DNA of 29,426 bases, taken from CAZLYK01 sp964563495 (GTDB taxonomy: Bacteria; Acidobacteriota; Blastocatellia; RBC074). The stretch is from positions 1 through 29,426 of the forward strand of contig CAZLYK010000059.1 in assembly GCA_964563495.1 (NCBI GenBank). The letters are read 5' to 3'. The translations under genes and the position numbers were made by a program. The notes below the pieces were generated by a model that had not been told where the DNA came from, made no database searches, and worked only from the letters and a program-made list of their open reading frames with translations. Positions 1 to 10,549 of the stretch are shown piece by piece (the first letter of the stretch is position 1; the number at the start of each line of letters is the position of its first letter).

Positions 1-78
1 GGGCGACGGGGCGACGGGGCGATTAAATCATAAATATTTCGGTCTCAGTTTCCCTGTCGCCCCGTCGCCCCGTCGCCC
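1..78. repeat. Inverted repeat with arms of tandem GGGGCGAC words
   Basis: Positions 1-22 and 57-78 are perfect reverse complements. Each arm is a tandem run of the 8-base word GGGGCGAC or its complement. The 34-base AT-richer spacer (23-56) would be the loop. The left arm begins at base 1, so the element may be cut by the window edge. It is not a CRISPR: there is no unit-spacer pattern and the words are directly adjacent. Function is unknown; a transcription terminator for an upstream gene or an interspersed repeat would both fit. Confidence 0.8.
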
Positions 79-227
79 TGTCCCGCAGTCCCCCCGTCCT
101 CTTCCAGCCGGCCAAAATTGAAGCAAGACAGGCCGGGATTGTCCCGTCCGCAAGCGGGGCGTAAGATCAACGTTCATGAAGATGTAAATCAATGCGCCTC
201 TGCGCCTGATCAGAAGGAAGGCCCTCG
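79..227. other. Upstream region of the VWA gene
   Basis: No gene is visible here. The stretch continues C-rich for about 30 bases, then holds a small hairpin around 146-159 (CCCG and CGGG arms). It ends in an AAGGAAGG Shine-Dalgarno-like run just ahead of the ATG at 228. I see no convincing -35/-10 pair. Confidence 0.5.
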
Positions 228-1592
228 ATGCGATCCGATTTGAACAAACTCTTCTTTGTCGCGCTGATCTCCTTAGTCTGGTTGAGCTTGATCCCGGGAG
301 TGATTGCTCGATCGGGTCAGCAGGAGCGGCGCGGCGAGCCGCAGGATGAGACGATCAAGATCGACACCAGCCTGGTCACTGTCCCGCTGGTCGCCAGTGA
401 TCGAAACGATATCTACGTGCCGGATCTGCGCCAGGATGAGCTGGTGCTCTTCGAGGACGGCGTCAAGCAGGAGATAGTCTTCTTCGCCTCGATCAAGGAG
501 CCGTTTCACGTCGTCCTCATGCTCGACACCAGCGCCAGCGCCCAGGAGAAACTGGGACAGATTCAGCGCGCGGCCGACGCGTTCGTCAACCAGTTGCAGC
601 CCGCTGATCGCGTCAAGGTTATCGCTTTTGACGATCAGGTGAGGGAACTGAGCGGGTTCACCAACGACCGCGCTGAACTACGTCGTGCGATATATAGCAC
701 CCGGCCGGGGGAGGGAACCAAGCTCTACGATGCGGTCAAACTCGCGCTCAACCATCTGGCGAGGGTCAAAGGGCGAAAGTCGATCGTTATCTTCACCGAT
801 GGAGTCGATTGGCGCAGCGACTCGACGCATTATGAAGACAACATCAAGGCGGTCGAAGAGGCCGGTGTGATCGTCTATCCGATCCGCTACGACACACGCC
901 CCGAGACCGAGGAGATGCTTCGCAACCAGCGTGAGACGCTCGGCGAAACGGATCTGGGAATCATCTTTGGCGGCCCGAATAACCGTGTCCCGCGCGGCAG
1001 CACTCCGCCGACCGTCCCCGGCAGCGGGCCGACAATCCCGAGCGGTCGCGGCGGTCAGAATGATCCTTACCGGTTGCCGATTCCGCCGATTACACTCCCG
1101 ATCCCCGGAAACCGCTACCCCGGCGGCGGTCGATTCCCCGACGATCGCTATCCCGACAGCCGTAACCCGGGCGGTCGATTCCCCGATGATCGGTATCCCG
1201 ACAGCCGTAATCCGGGTGGCCGGTTCCCCAACGATCGCGGCTCGGGCGGAGGCGGTTACCCGAGCGATCCCGCTCGATATCCCGATTCGCGCCGCGAACG
1301 TGACAACAACCTGAGCATCATGCTCGATAGTTTGTATCGCACCGGAGATCAATACCTCAACGAGATCGCTCTCAAATCCGGCGGCAAACTGCACCGCGCC
1401 GATACTCTGCGCGATCTTCCATCCGCTTTTGCCAACATCGCCAACGAACTGAGAAACCAGTATTCGCTCGGCTATTACCCGACCAACCAGGCGCGAGACG
1501 GTAAATACCGAAAGATCCAGGTCAAGACATCCCGCCAGAATGTCGTGCTCCGCGCCCGCCCCGGATACCGGGGGAAAAATAGACAGGATTAA
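228..1592 (+). CDS. Secreted VWA-domain protein (acidobacterial VWFA-related family)
   Basis: A 454-residue protein. An N-terminal hydrophobic segment (about residues 8-27) looks like a signal peptide or anchor. A short beta domain (about 44-88) precedes the von Willebrand A domain. The metal-ion-dependent adhesion site is visible: DTSAS at residues 100-104, a GEGTKLYDA motif and FTDGVD. After the VWA core is a Pro/Gly/Arg/Asp-rich insert (about residues 245-360) with a 15-residue tandem repeat, followed by a C-terminal part with SLGYYP, typical of the VWFA-related family common in Acidobacteriota. Substrate or partner is unknown; the fold binds metal and usually mediates protein contacts. 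The start is chosen for the AAGGAAGG ribosome site just upstream. The last residues (NRQD) and the TAA stop are encoded by the start of a palindromic repeat, so the extreme C-terminus is repeat-derived. Confidence 0.9.
   Translation: MRSDLNKLFFVALISLVWLSLIPGVIARSGQQERRGEPQDETIKIDTSLVTVPLVASDRNDIYVPDLRQDELVLFEDGVKQEIVFFASIKEPFHVVLMLDTSASAQEKLGQIQRAADAFVNQLQPADRVKVIAFDDQVRELSGFTNDRAELRRAIYSTRPGEGTKLYDAVKLALNHLARVKGRKSIVIFTDGVDWRSDSTHYEDNIKAVEEAGVIVYPIRYDTRPETEEMLRNQRETLGETDLGIIFGGPNNRVPRGSTPPTVPGSGPTIPSGRGGQNDPYRLPIPPITLPIPGNRYPGGGRFPDDRYPDSRNPGGRFPDDRYPDSRNPGGRFPNDRGSGGGGYPSDPARYPDSRRERDNNLSIMLDSLYRTGDQYLNEIALKSGGKLHRADTLRDLPSAFANIANELRNQYSLGYYPTNQARDGKYRKIQVKTSRQNVVLRARPGYRGKNRQD
1125..1238 (+). 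repeat. 45-bp tandem repeat in the VWA gene
   Basis: Two full units (1125-1169 and 1170-1214) and a partial third (1215-1238) encode GGRFPDDRYPDSRNP. The units differ by only a few bases, which suggests recent in-frame duplication within a disordered linker. Confidence 0.85.
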
Positions 1593-1627
1593 CAAAATTT
1601 AAAATCTTGTTAACTCTGTCTATTTTT
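1575..1627. repeat. CAGGATT-family palindrome, copy A (short, degenerate)
   Basis: Inverted repeat with arms starting AAAAATAGACAGGATTAAC and ending GTTAACTCTGTCTATTTTT. It is shorter than the other copies. The VWA stop codon (TAA, 1590-1592) lies inside its left arm. The right arm runs into a T-rich tract, so it would serve as an intrinsic terminator for the VWA gene. Confidence 0.8.
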
Positions 1628-1905
1628 ATTGCAGGTTTTCGGGTGTGATCCAAATCACTTGAAGTCCTTCCAGTCTTCGTTATACCATCCAGATTCAAAC
1701 TTCGGGCAGCAACCCAAATGTTGCCCTGCACATTAAATAAAGATAAAAGAAACACAAAACTAATTACCACTGCTTTGTTTGGGGCTTCGACTATCGTTAT
1801 CGCTGAGCTTTAAGGATAAAGGCATAGGTAACAATGTCCTGAGAGGTCCCTGACATCTCCCATCCTTAAATAATCATTTCAATAAACTGAGACAGGAGGA
1901 AAAGT
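1628..1905. other. Long AT-rich leader of the TonB-receptor gene
   Basis: No ORF is supported here. Base composition is clearly AT-richer than the neighbouring genes. It holds a small imperfect hairpin around 1709-1732 (GGGCA.. and ..TGCCC arms) and ends with a strong AGGAGGA ribosome site at 1894-1900. No known riboswitch was recognised. Confidence 0.5.
1659..1686 (+). promoter_or_regulatory. Possible promoter of the TonB-receptor gene
   Basis: TTGAAG (1659-1664) and TATACC (1681-1686) are separated by 16 bp, a 4/6 plus 4/6 match to sigma-70 consensus. A second possible pair lies further down (TTGCCC near 1720). Neither is decisive. Confidence 0.25.
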
Positions 1906-5457
<3,552 letters not shown>

Positions 5458-5550
5458 AGAAATAGACAGGATTGACGAGATTCTTGCAGGATTTGACAAG
5501 ACGGGATCTTGTCAAATCCTGCAAAAATCCTGTCGATCCTGTCTATCTCT
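5458..5550. repeat. CAGGATT-family palindrome, copy B (convergent junction)
   Basis: Left arm starts AATAGACAGGATTGACGAG and the right arm ends TCCTGTCTATCTCT. Both arms carry CAGGATTTGACAAGA next to a 5-base centre. It fills the space between the convergent stop codons of the TonB-type receptor (5455-5457) and the PBP (5553-5555), so it probably works as a two-way terminator. Confidence 0.9.
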
Positions 5551-5552
5551 TT

Positions 5553-8500
5553 TTACTGGTGGCGTGATGCGCTGCAGAAGGTAGTCGGTTCCTGCCCGAG
5601 CTTGAACCGGCGGCGGACGGTCGATGTGCAGACGCCGCTGACCGGGAGCAACCCCGATACAGAACAGACCTCCAAGACGAATGTGCCGGCCTGAGGCGGA
5701 GAGACGGGCGCAGGTGTGGGCGTGGGGACGACCACTGGCGGCGGAGTTGGCGTCGGAGTAGGTTTGGCGGCGGCGACGATTTTTGGAGTCGGAGTCGGGC
5801 TCGGTTTTTCCCTTTCCCTCGTCGATTTGGCGATGACGGTCGGAGCGGGCTTGGGTTTAACTGGCTTGGTCGACCTTTTGGTCACGATCGGTCTCGGAGT
5901 CGGCGTAGGTTTTGGCTTGGGCAGGTTGACGATACGCGGGCGAGTCGCCGGTTGGCGGAACTCCATAGGTTTGGGTGCTTGCGTACCGCTTTTCCTGGCC
6001 GAGATTTGAGGAGTCGGTCTGGGAGCGGAGAAATCAGTCGTCTCACGAAAGGTATCCCCGGCGAGCTTGCGCCGTGCTTCGGGTGTAATCGGAAGTGACT
6101 CGTCTTCTTCCAAATTCAATTGACTTGCCGGCTTCAGGCCTCCAGATGCCCAGGGAGTCGGCGTCGGCTTAGGGGGTGACGGGGAGCCGAACCCGAAAGC
6201 GGCGGCGAGCTTACTGAAGAAAGATGTCTGCGGCGGAGGCGGCTTTGTGATCGCGCCTCGTGGGGATTCTCTGGTCGATTCGCTTGATGGGTAGGGCTCC
6301 TGCCGGGTTCTGGTCCTGCGTGCTTCGGGCGGCAGTGGAATGCTTGAATCGTCGATGCTGGTGGTCAACGAACGATCATCCCCGATCGGTCGCGGCGTCG
6401 GAGTCGGCCGTGGCGACTCGATATCGATCCTGGTCGCAGGCGGCTCCGCCTCGGGTATCGAAGAATCCGGCAGCGCCTGTCCACCCGGTTCTGTCCCTCT
6501 GAGAAAGAGCTCCTGCCGAACATTCGCTCCGTCATGGGCTATCGCCCCGGTCGTCGGATCTATGTCGTAAGTGACAATGCCTTCCTCCGGCGGATTGAAG
6601 TTGCCTCCAAGTTCGGGGCGTATCTGCAGGGCCCTGATCATAAAATCCGCCCAGATCGGAGCGGCCGTCGCCCCACCGGTCAATCCTATGTCGGAATTGT
6701 CGTCGAAGCCGATCCATACCAGACAGACTATATTCGGCGTGTACCCGGCAAACCAGGCGTCGCGCGAGCTACCGGTCTTTCCGGCAGCCGTCCCCTTAAA
6801 GCCCATTTGGCGGACCCGGGTCCCCGTGCCGCGATCGAGCACATCCTGCATGATCGAGGTCATGATGTAGGCGACTTGCGGAGTGATCACCTCGCGGCTC
6901 TCGGTCTTCGATTCAAAAATCGTCGATCCGTCTTTGGTCGTGATCCGCTTGATCGCGACCGGAGCGGCTCGTTTCCCTTGATTGGCGAAGATCGTGTAGG
7001 CGGATGTCATCTGCAGCGGCGTCGCCTCACCGACGCCAAGAGCCATCGAAGGGTAGGGCGGGATCTTGGTCAGGCCGGCCCTCTCCGCCAAATGTTGGAT
7101 CTCGATAAACCCGACGCGTTGGGCGATCTCGACGGTGATCACGTTCTTCGAATTGACGAGCGCGTCGCGCACCGTCATCGGTCTCATCTCATATTTGTCG
7201 CCGAAATTGCCCGGATCGTATGATCTGCCCTCGAATTCAAAAGTCTTCGGTTCGTCGACAAACATGGTCGCCGGCGTGATCGCGGTCCCGAGACCTTCGT
7301 TGCCCTGCTCCAAAGCCGTCGCATAGACAAACGGTTTGAAGACGGACCCGGGTTGGCGTTTCGCGTCGGTGGCGCGATTGAGCTGGCTGGTTGCGTAATC
7401 ACGCCCGCCGACCATGGCCAGGATCTCACCGGTCTTGGCGTTCATGGCGACCAGAGCGGCCTGCAACCCGACCGTTCCCCCACGTCGTTTGGCGAGCATC
7501 CGCTCGACATCGACCATATTTTTGGTGACGGCCTGGTAGGCGACCCTCTGCAGATCGAGATCGATCGTCGAATAGATCCTCATCGAACGCAGCGACTGGC
7601 CGGCGTACGCATACTGCGCCTCGAGCTGGCGCATGAGAAAATCGACGAAGTAGGGAGCATCTGAAGCGTCGACTCCACCGGCTTTGCCGGTGATCCCGAG
7701 AGGCTGCCGCTTCGCCGCATCGGATTCCGTGCGGTTGACCTTCCCGACATCGACCATCATTTCGAGCACCAGATTGCGCCGCTCCCGCGAACGCTCCTCG
7801 TTCGCGTATGGCGAATAGTAGTTCGGGCTGCGGATAATCCCCCCGAGGAAAGCCGATTCGCTGAGCGAGAGACTGGAGATGTCTTTGCCGAAATAGGCAC
7901 GCGCCGCCTGACCAAATCCATTGATCGAGAAGCCACCGCGCTGGCCCAGGTAGATCTGGTTGCAGTACATGGCCATGATCTCCTCTTTGCTCAGCCGCTG
8001 TTCGAGGATGATCGACATGTAGGCTTCGGCCAGCTTTCTCTTAAATGTCCGATCGGGTTTGAGGAAGAAGTTTTTGACCAGCTGTTGTGTGATCGAGCTT
8101 CCTCCCTCGCGAATTTCCCCGGCCTGATAATCGCGGATCAGCGCACGCAGGATACCGCGCCAATTGATTCCGCTGTGCTCGAAGAATTGCTGGTCCTCGA
8201 CCGTCACGATCGCGTCGACGAGATTCTGGGGCAGATCCTTATACTCGATGATCTTTCGCTTCTCGCGCTCCTGATTGATGATCGAAGAGATCAGTTCCGG
8301 CTCGACCTGGGCCTCCTGGATCTGCTGGCGGCTGTCAAGATTGGTGATCGACTGGATCCCGTTGCCGTCCCGCCCGAAGACCACCCGGATGTTGGGGAAG
8401 ATGCGCACGCCGTCGATCAGGGTATCGCTTCCCGGATAGATCTCTATCGCATTCGCCCGTACGATGAATTGACCGCGCTTCTCGTTCTGCGTGGTCCCCC

Positions 8501-8795
8501 GTTCCTGGTATCCGACATTGTGCAGGTGGCTGAGCAGATTGCTCAGCCGTGCCGGCATGCCGTCTTTTAAGTTGAGCGGCCCGGCGTAGATCCCGGATGA
8601 ACGAACGAAGATGTCTCCGCGCAGCCCGGCTTCGATGATCTGGGTGTACCGGTTGTAGTAGTAGAAGAGGACGCCGATCAGAATCAACGAGATGATGATT
8701 AGCGGCGCCAGGACAAAGCGCGAAGAGGCGACCTGGTAGGTCCGGCGAATCGGTGCCTGCCGCCAGCTGACGTATGAAGTTTTAGTTTTGGCCAT
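5553..8795 (-). CDS. Class A penicillin-binding protein, PBP1b-like with UB2H domain
   Basis: A 1080-residue bifunctional peptidoglycan synthase anchored in the inner membrane. Order: short basic cytoplasmic tail, one membrane helix (about 27-47), a UB2H-like domain (about 60-155, PLNLKDGM...LLSHLHNVGY), the GT51 glycosyltransferase with VEDQQFFEHSG (catalytic Glu200), GGSSITQQLVKN, KRKLAEA and KEEIMAMYCNQ, then the transpeptidase with SVFK (Ser484, Lys487), SKN (549-551) and KTG (673-675). All catalytic motifs are intact. After about residue 750 there is a long Pro/Thr/Lys/Arg-rich tail with many PTPTP runs, closed by a small Cys-containing segment ending in FCSASRHQ, as in the C-terminal extras of some PBP1 proteins. 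UB2H in E. coli PBP1b binds the activator LpoB; no LpoB gene is visible here. Start fixed by GAGGAA ahead of the ATG. The long tail makes it bigger than the usual 750-850 residues. Confidence 0.95.
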   Translation of the reverse strand: MAKTKTSYVSWRQAPIRRTYQVASSRFVLAPLIIISLILIGVLFYYYNRYTQIIEAGLRGDIFVRSSGIYAGPLNLKDGMPARLSNLLSHLHNVGYQERGTTQNEKRGQFIVRANAIEIYPGSDTLIDGVRIFPNIRVVFGRDGNGIQSITNLDSRQQIQEAQVEPELISSIINQEREKRKIIEYKDLPQNLVDAIVTVEDQQFFEHSGINWRGILRALIRDYQAGEIREGGSSITQQLVKNFFLKPDRTFKRKLAEAYMSIILEQRLSKEEIMAMYCNQIYLGQRGGFSINGFGQAARAYFGKDISSLSLSESAFLGGIIRSPNYYSPYANEERSRERRNLVLEMMVDVGKVNRTESDAAKRQPLGITGKAGGVDASDAPYFVDFLMRQLEAQYAYAGQSLRSMRIYSTIDLDLQRVAYQAVTKNMVDVERMLAKRRGGTVGLQAALVAMNAKTGEILAMVGGRDYATSQLNRATDAKRQPGSVFKPFVYATALEQGNEGLGTAITPATMFVDEPKTFEFEGRSYDPGNFGDKYEMRPMTVRDALVNSKNVITVEIAQRVGFIEIQHLAERAGLTKIPPYPSMALGVGEATPLQMTSAYTIFANQGKRAAPVAIKRITTKDGSTIFESKTESREVITPQVAYIMTSIMQDVLDRGTGTRVRQMGFKGTAAGKTGSSRDAWFAGYTPNIVCLVWIGFDDNSDIGLTGGATAAPIWADFMIRALQIRPELGGNFNPPEEGIVTYDIDPTTGAIAHDGANVRQELFLRGTEPGGQALPDSSIPEAEPPATRIDIESPRPTPTPRPIGDDRSLTTSIDDSSIPLPPEARRTRTRQEPYPSSESTRESPRGAITKPPPPQTSFFSKLAAAFGFGSPSPPKPTPTPWASGGLKPASQLNLEEDESLPITPEARRKLAGDTFRETTDFSAPRPTPQISARKSGTQAPKPMEFRQPATRPRIVNLPKPKPTPTPRPIVTKRSTKPVKPKPAPTVIAKSTREREKPSPTPTPKIVAAAKPTPTPTPPPVVVPTPTPAPVSPPQAGTFVLEVCSVSGLLPVSGVCTSTVRRRFKLGQEPTTFCSASRHQ

Positions 8796-8839
8796 GTATA
8801 TTCCTCAGTAGCCAAAGGGGATCGCCCTTATACTCCCCA

Positions 8840-8867
8840 ATTATGCCGATAATCACCAGTGAGTCAA
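8840..8867 (-). promoter_or_regulatory. Promoter of the PBP gene
   Basis: Reading leftward, TTGACT (8867-8862) and CATAAT (8845-8840) are spaced by 16 bp, each matching 5 of 6 sigma-70 consensus bases. A start near 8833 would give a leader of about 37 nt. Confidence 0.5.
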
Positions 8868-8872
8868 TCGGG

Positions 8873-8909
8873 GGAGCGCCGGCGTCTCGCCGGCATTGCC
8901 TGGCGCTCC
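8873..8909. repeat. GC-rich hairpin between divergent promoters
   Basis: Outer arms GGAGCGCC and GGCGCTCC enclose a GCCGGCG-TCT-CGCCGGC inner hairpin. It sits between the leftward PBP promoter and the rightward STAS promoter. It may be an interspersed REP-like element or an insulator. Confidence 0.6.
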
Positions 8910-8937
8910 TGGCGGGCTTTGGTAAAACGAGAAAGCC

Positions 8938-8965
8938 TTGAAAACAGCCTATTCTCTGATATGAT
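8938..8965 (+). promoter_or_regulatory. Promoter of the STAS-patatin operon
   Basis: TTGAAA (8938-8943) and TATGAT (8960-8965) with a 16-bp spacer match 5 of 6 consensus bases each. The transcript leader would be about 60 nt and carries AAAGGAGGT just ahead of the STAS ATG. Confidence 0.55.
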
Positions 8966-9031
8966 AAATCGTATTATTACTCCGCTAATGGTCCCGCTGA
9001 CATACGCTTATTAAGCTAAAGGAGGTCTGGC

Positions 9032-9415
9032 ATGGAAGTCATTCAAGAGAAGCGCACTGATATGGTATTTCTCTATCTCAAGGGAGATATTGACAACAAT
9101 AATGCCCAGTCTCTCGAAGACAGCCTGATGAAGTTGATCGATGATGGGGCAAGACAAATGATCATCGATTGTTCACAGATCGAGTACATCAACAACGCCG
9201 GGCTTCGGGTCTTGCTCAATCTGGCCAAGCGGATCATCACCGTCGACGGCAGGGTCGCCATGCACTCGCCCAGCCAGGCAGCCAAGGAGATGTTCGATAA
9301 GACGGGTTTTTCAATGGTTTCGCGTATTTACGAGACACGTGAGGAAGCGATCGCCGGGGTCGCGGCTTCCGGGGTCCTGAGGCTCGACAACAGGCGCAGC
9401 AACAATAAGAAATAG
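9032..9415 (+). CDS. STAS-domain protein (anti-anti-sigma-like) lacking the phospho-serine
   Basis: A 127-residue cytoplasmic protein of the SpoIIAA/anti-sigma-antagonist type. The STAS fold is recognisable from LYLKGDIDNNNAQSLED, MIIDCSQIEYINNAGLRVL and a C-terminal helix region ending in a basic tail. In family members the motif is usually (D/S)S(S/A)GL with a serine phosphorylated by an anti-sigma kinase. Here residues 54-55 are Asn-Asn (INNAGLR), so the phospho-acceptor is absent. It may act as a constitutively unphosphorylated binding partner or have another role. A strong AAAGGAGGT site fixes the start. It is followed after 28 bp by the patatin gene in the same direction, probably as one operon. 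No sigma factor or anti-sigma kinase is nearby. Confidence 0.9.
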   Translation: MEVIQEKRTDMVFLYLKGDIDNNNAQSLEDSLMKLIDDGARQMIIDCSQIEYINNAGLRVLLNLAKRIITVDGRVAMHSPSQAAKEMFDKTGFSMVSRIYETREEAIAGVAASGVLRLDNRRSNNKK

Positions 9416-9443
9416 GCTGATTGCACTGGAAATAAACCAGATT

Positions 9444-10469
9444 ATGGAAAAACCAATCTTGTCAACTCAGGTCAGGGAACTGCCCAAGATCGCCATCGTC
9501 CTCGGCACGGGTGGGATCAAGGCCATGGCGTGCCTGGCGTTATTCGAGTTTCTTCAAGAGCAAAAGATTCCGATTGATTTAATGGTCGGGTGCAGCGGCG
9601 GCGCGCTGGCTTGCGCGATTATGGGCACGGGAGCCCCTCCGGACGAGGTCCGCAAATTGGGAATGGAGCGGCTGAATAAGGAGCTGTTTACCCAGCTTAA
9701 TTACCGGTCATTACTCGGGATCTTCAGTTCACGTCTGGGCTCCTTTGGCAAAACCTCGGGTATTCTCAAACCGGACCGGTGGCAAAAATCCCTGCGGGAG
9801 TACTTCGGCGACAAGAAGCTTGAGCAATTGCGTCCGCGCACGCTGATCCAGACGACGGATATCGAAACCGGAGAGGGCGTGGTCCTGACCAAAGGATCGG
9901 TCGCGGATGCGGTCTATGCCTCGTGCGCATTTTTTCCGGCCTTCCCTCCGGCCCGGATAGATGGCCGCTTTCTGGGAGACGGCATCTACAGCGTCCCCGT
10001 GCCGGTCATGGAGGCGATCAAGAGGAACATGGATGTGATCATCGCCCTGGACTTCAAAGAAAAAGTGAGGTCCGAGCCGAAAGGTTTCTTCAGTTGTTTC
10101 TACCGGCATATTGACAACACCATGCGCTCGCTGACGCGGAGCCAGATGTTCCTCTCGATTGAGCTGCATCATCACGAAATAGTGATCGTCGAGGTCGATT
10201 TCGATCACACCATCAACCCCTGGGACGTCCACGAACTGCCGGCGATCATCGAGGCAGGCAGAAAAGCCATCGAGACCCACAAATCGATCATCCTCGCCGC
10301 CATCAAGGGGTTCACCAAACCGGGGCCTCAGGCCGAACAAAAACCGGATGCGGGCCAGGTCGATCCGGGAGTGATGAAATCCAAAGACCCTGCCGACGCC
10401 GGCTCCGGATTCCGACGAACCATCGTCATGAATCGTGAAGGGGCGGAAGATACTCCCAAACCGGAATAG
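9444..10469 (+). CDS. Patatin-like phospholipase
   Basis: A 341-residue protein with the patatin fold. The oxyanion-hole glycine loop is GTGGIKA (21-27), the nucleophile elbow is GCSGG (Ser51) and the catalytic Asp lies in LGDGIY (Asp179), so the Ser-Asp dyad is complete. There is no signal peptide or membrane helix, so a cytoplasmic or peripheral lipid acyl hydrolase is likely. Lipid substrate is unknown. The C-terminal 60 residues are Pro/Lys/Asp-rich and probably disordered. It follows the STAS gene by 28 bp, with only a weak ribosome site, which suggests coupled expression. The TAG stop (10467-10469) is the TAG inside AATAGACAGG of palindrome copy C. Confidence 0.9.
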   Translation: MEKPILSTQVRELPKIAIVLGTGGIKAMACLALFEFLQEQKIPIDLMVGCSGGALACAIMGTGAPPDEVRKLGMERLNKELFTQLNYRSLLGIFSSRLGSFGKTSGILKPDRWQKSLREYFGDKKLEQLRPRTLIQTTDIETGEGVVLTKGSVADAVYASCAFFPAFPPARIDGRFLGDGIYSVPVPVMEAIKRNMDVIIALDFKEKVRSEPKGFFSCFYRHIDNTMRSLTRSQMFLSIELHHHEIVIVEVDFDHTINPWDVHELPAIIEAGRKAIETHKSIILAAIKGFTKPGPQAEQKPDAGQVDPGVMKSKDPADAGSGFRRTIVMNREGAEDTPKPE

Positions 10470-10549
10470 ACAGGACGGACAGGATTTTTACAGGATTTGA
10501 CAAGATGTCTTGTCTCATCCTGCAAAAATCCTGTCCATCCTGTCTATTT
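10465..10549. repeat. CAGGATT-family palindrome, copy C (convergent junction)
   Basis: Left arm starts AATAGACAGGACGGACAGG; the right arm is its near complement and ends CATCCTGTCTATTT, with centre AAGATGTCTT. The GG in GGACAGG instead of the more common TGACAGG occurs in both arms. It contains the patatin TAG stop at one end and touches the TPR-gene TAA stop (10548-10550) at the other. Confidence 0.9.

Noticed and set aside
1..78. Possible CRISPR array from repeated GGGGCGAC words
   Set aside because: Units are adjacent with no spacers, occur in inverted orientation and are only 8 bp long; no cas gene is nearby.
678..1595. 305-residue leftward open frame opposite the VWA gene
   Set aside because: Low-complexity antisense shadow, including the complement of the tandem repeat; no recognisable motif or ribosome site.
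1522..1770. 82-residue leftward ORF after the VWA gene
   Set aside because: It reads through palindrome copy A and the AT-rich leader; no ribosome site or homology recognised.
5716..6009. Gly/Val-repeat protein on the plus strand
   Set aside because: It is the antisense of the PTPTP-rich tail of the PBP gene.
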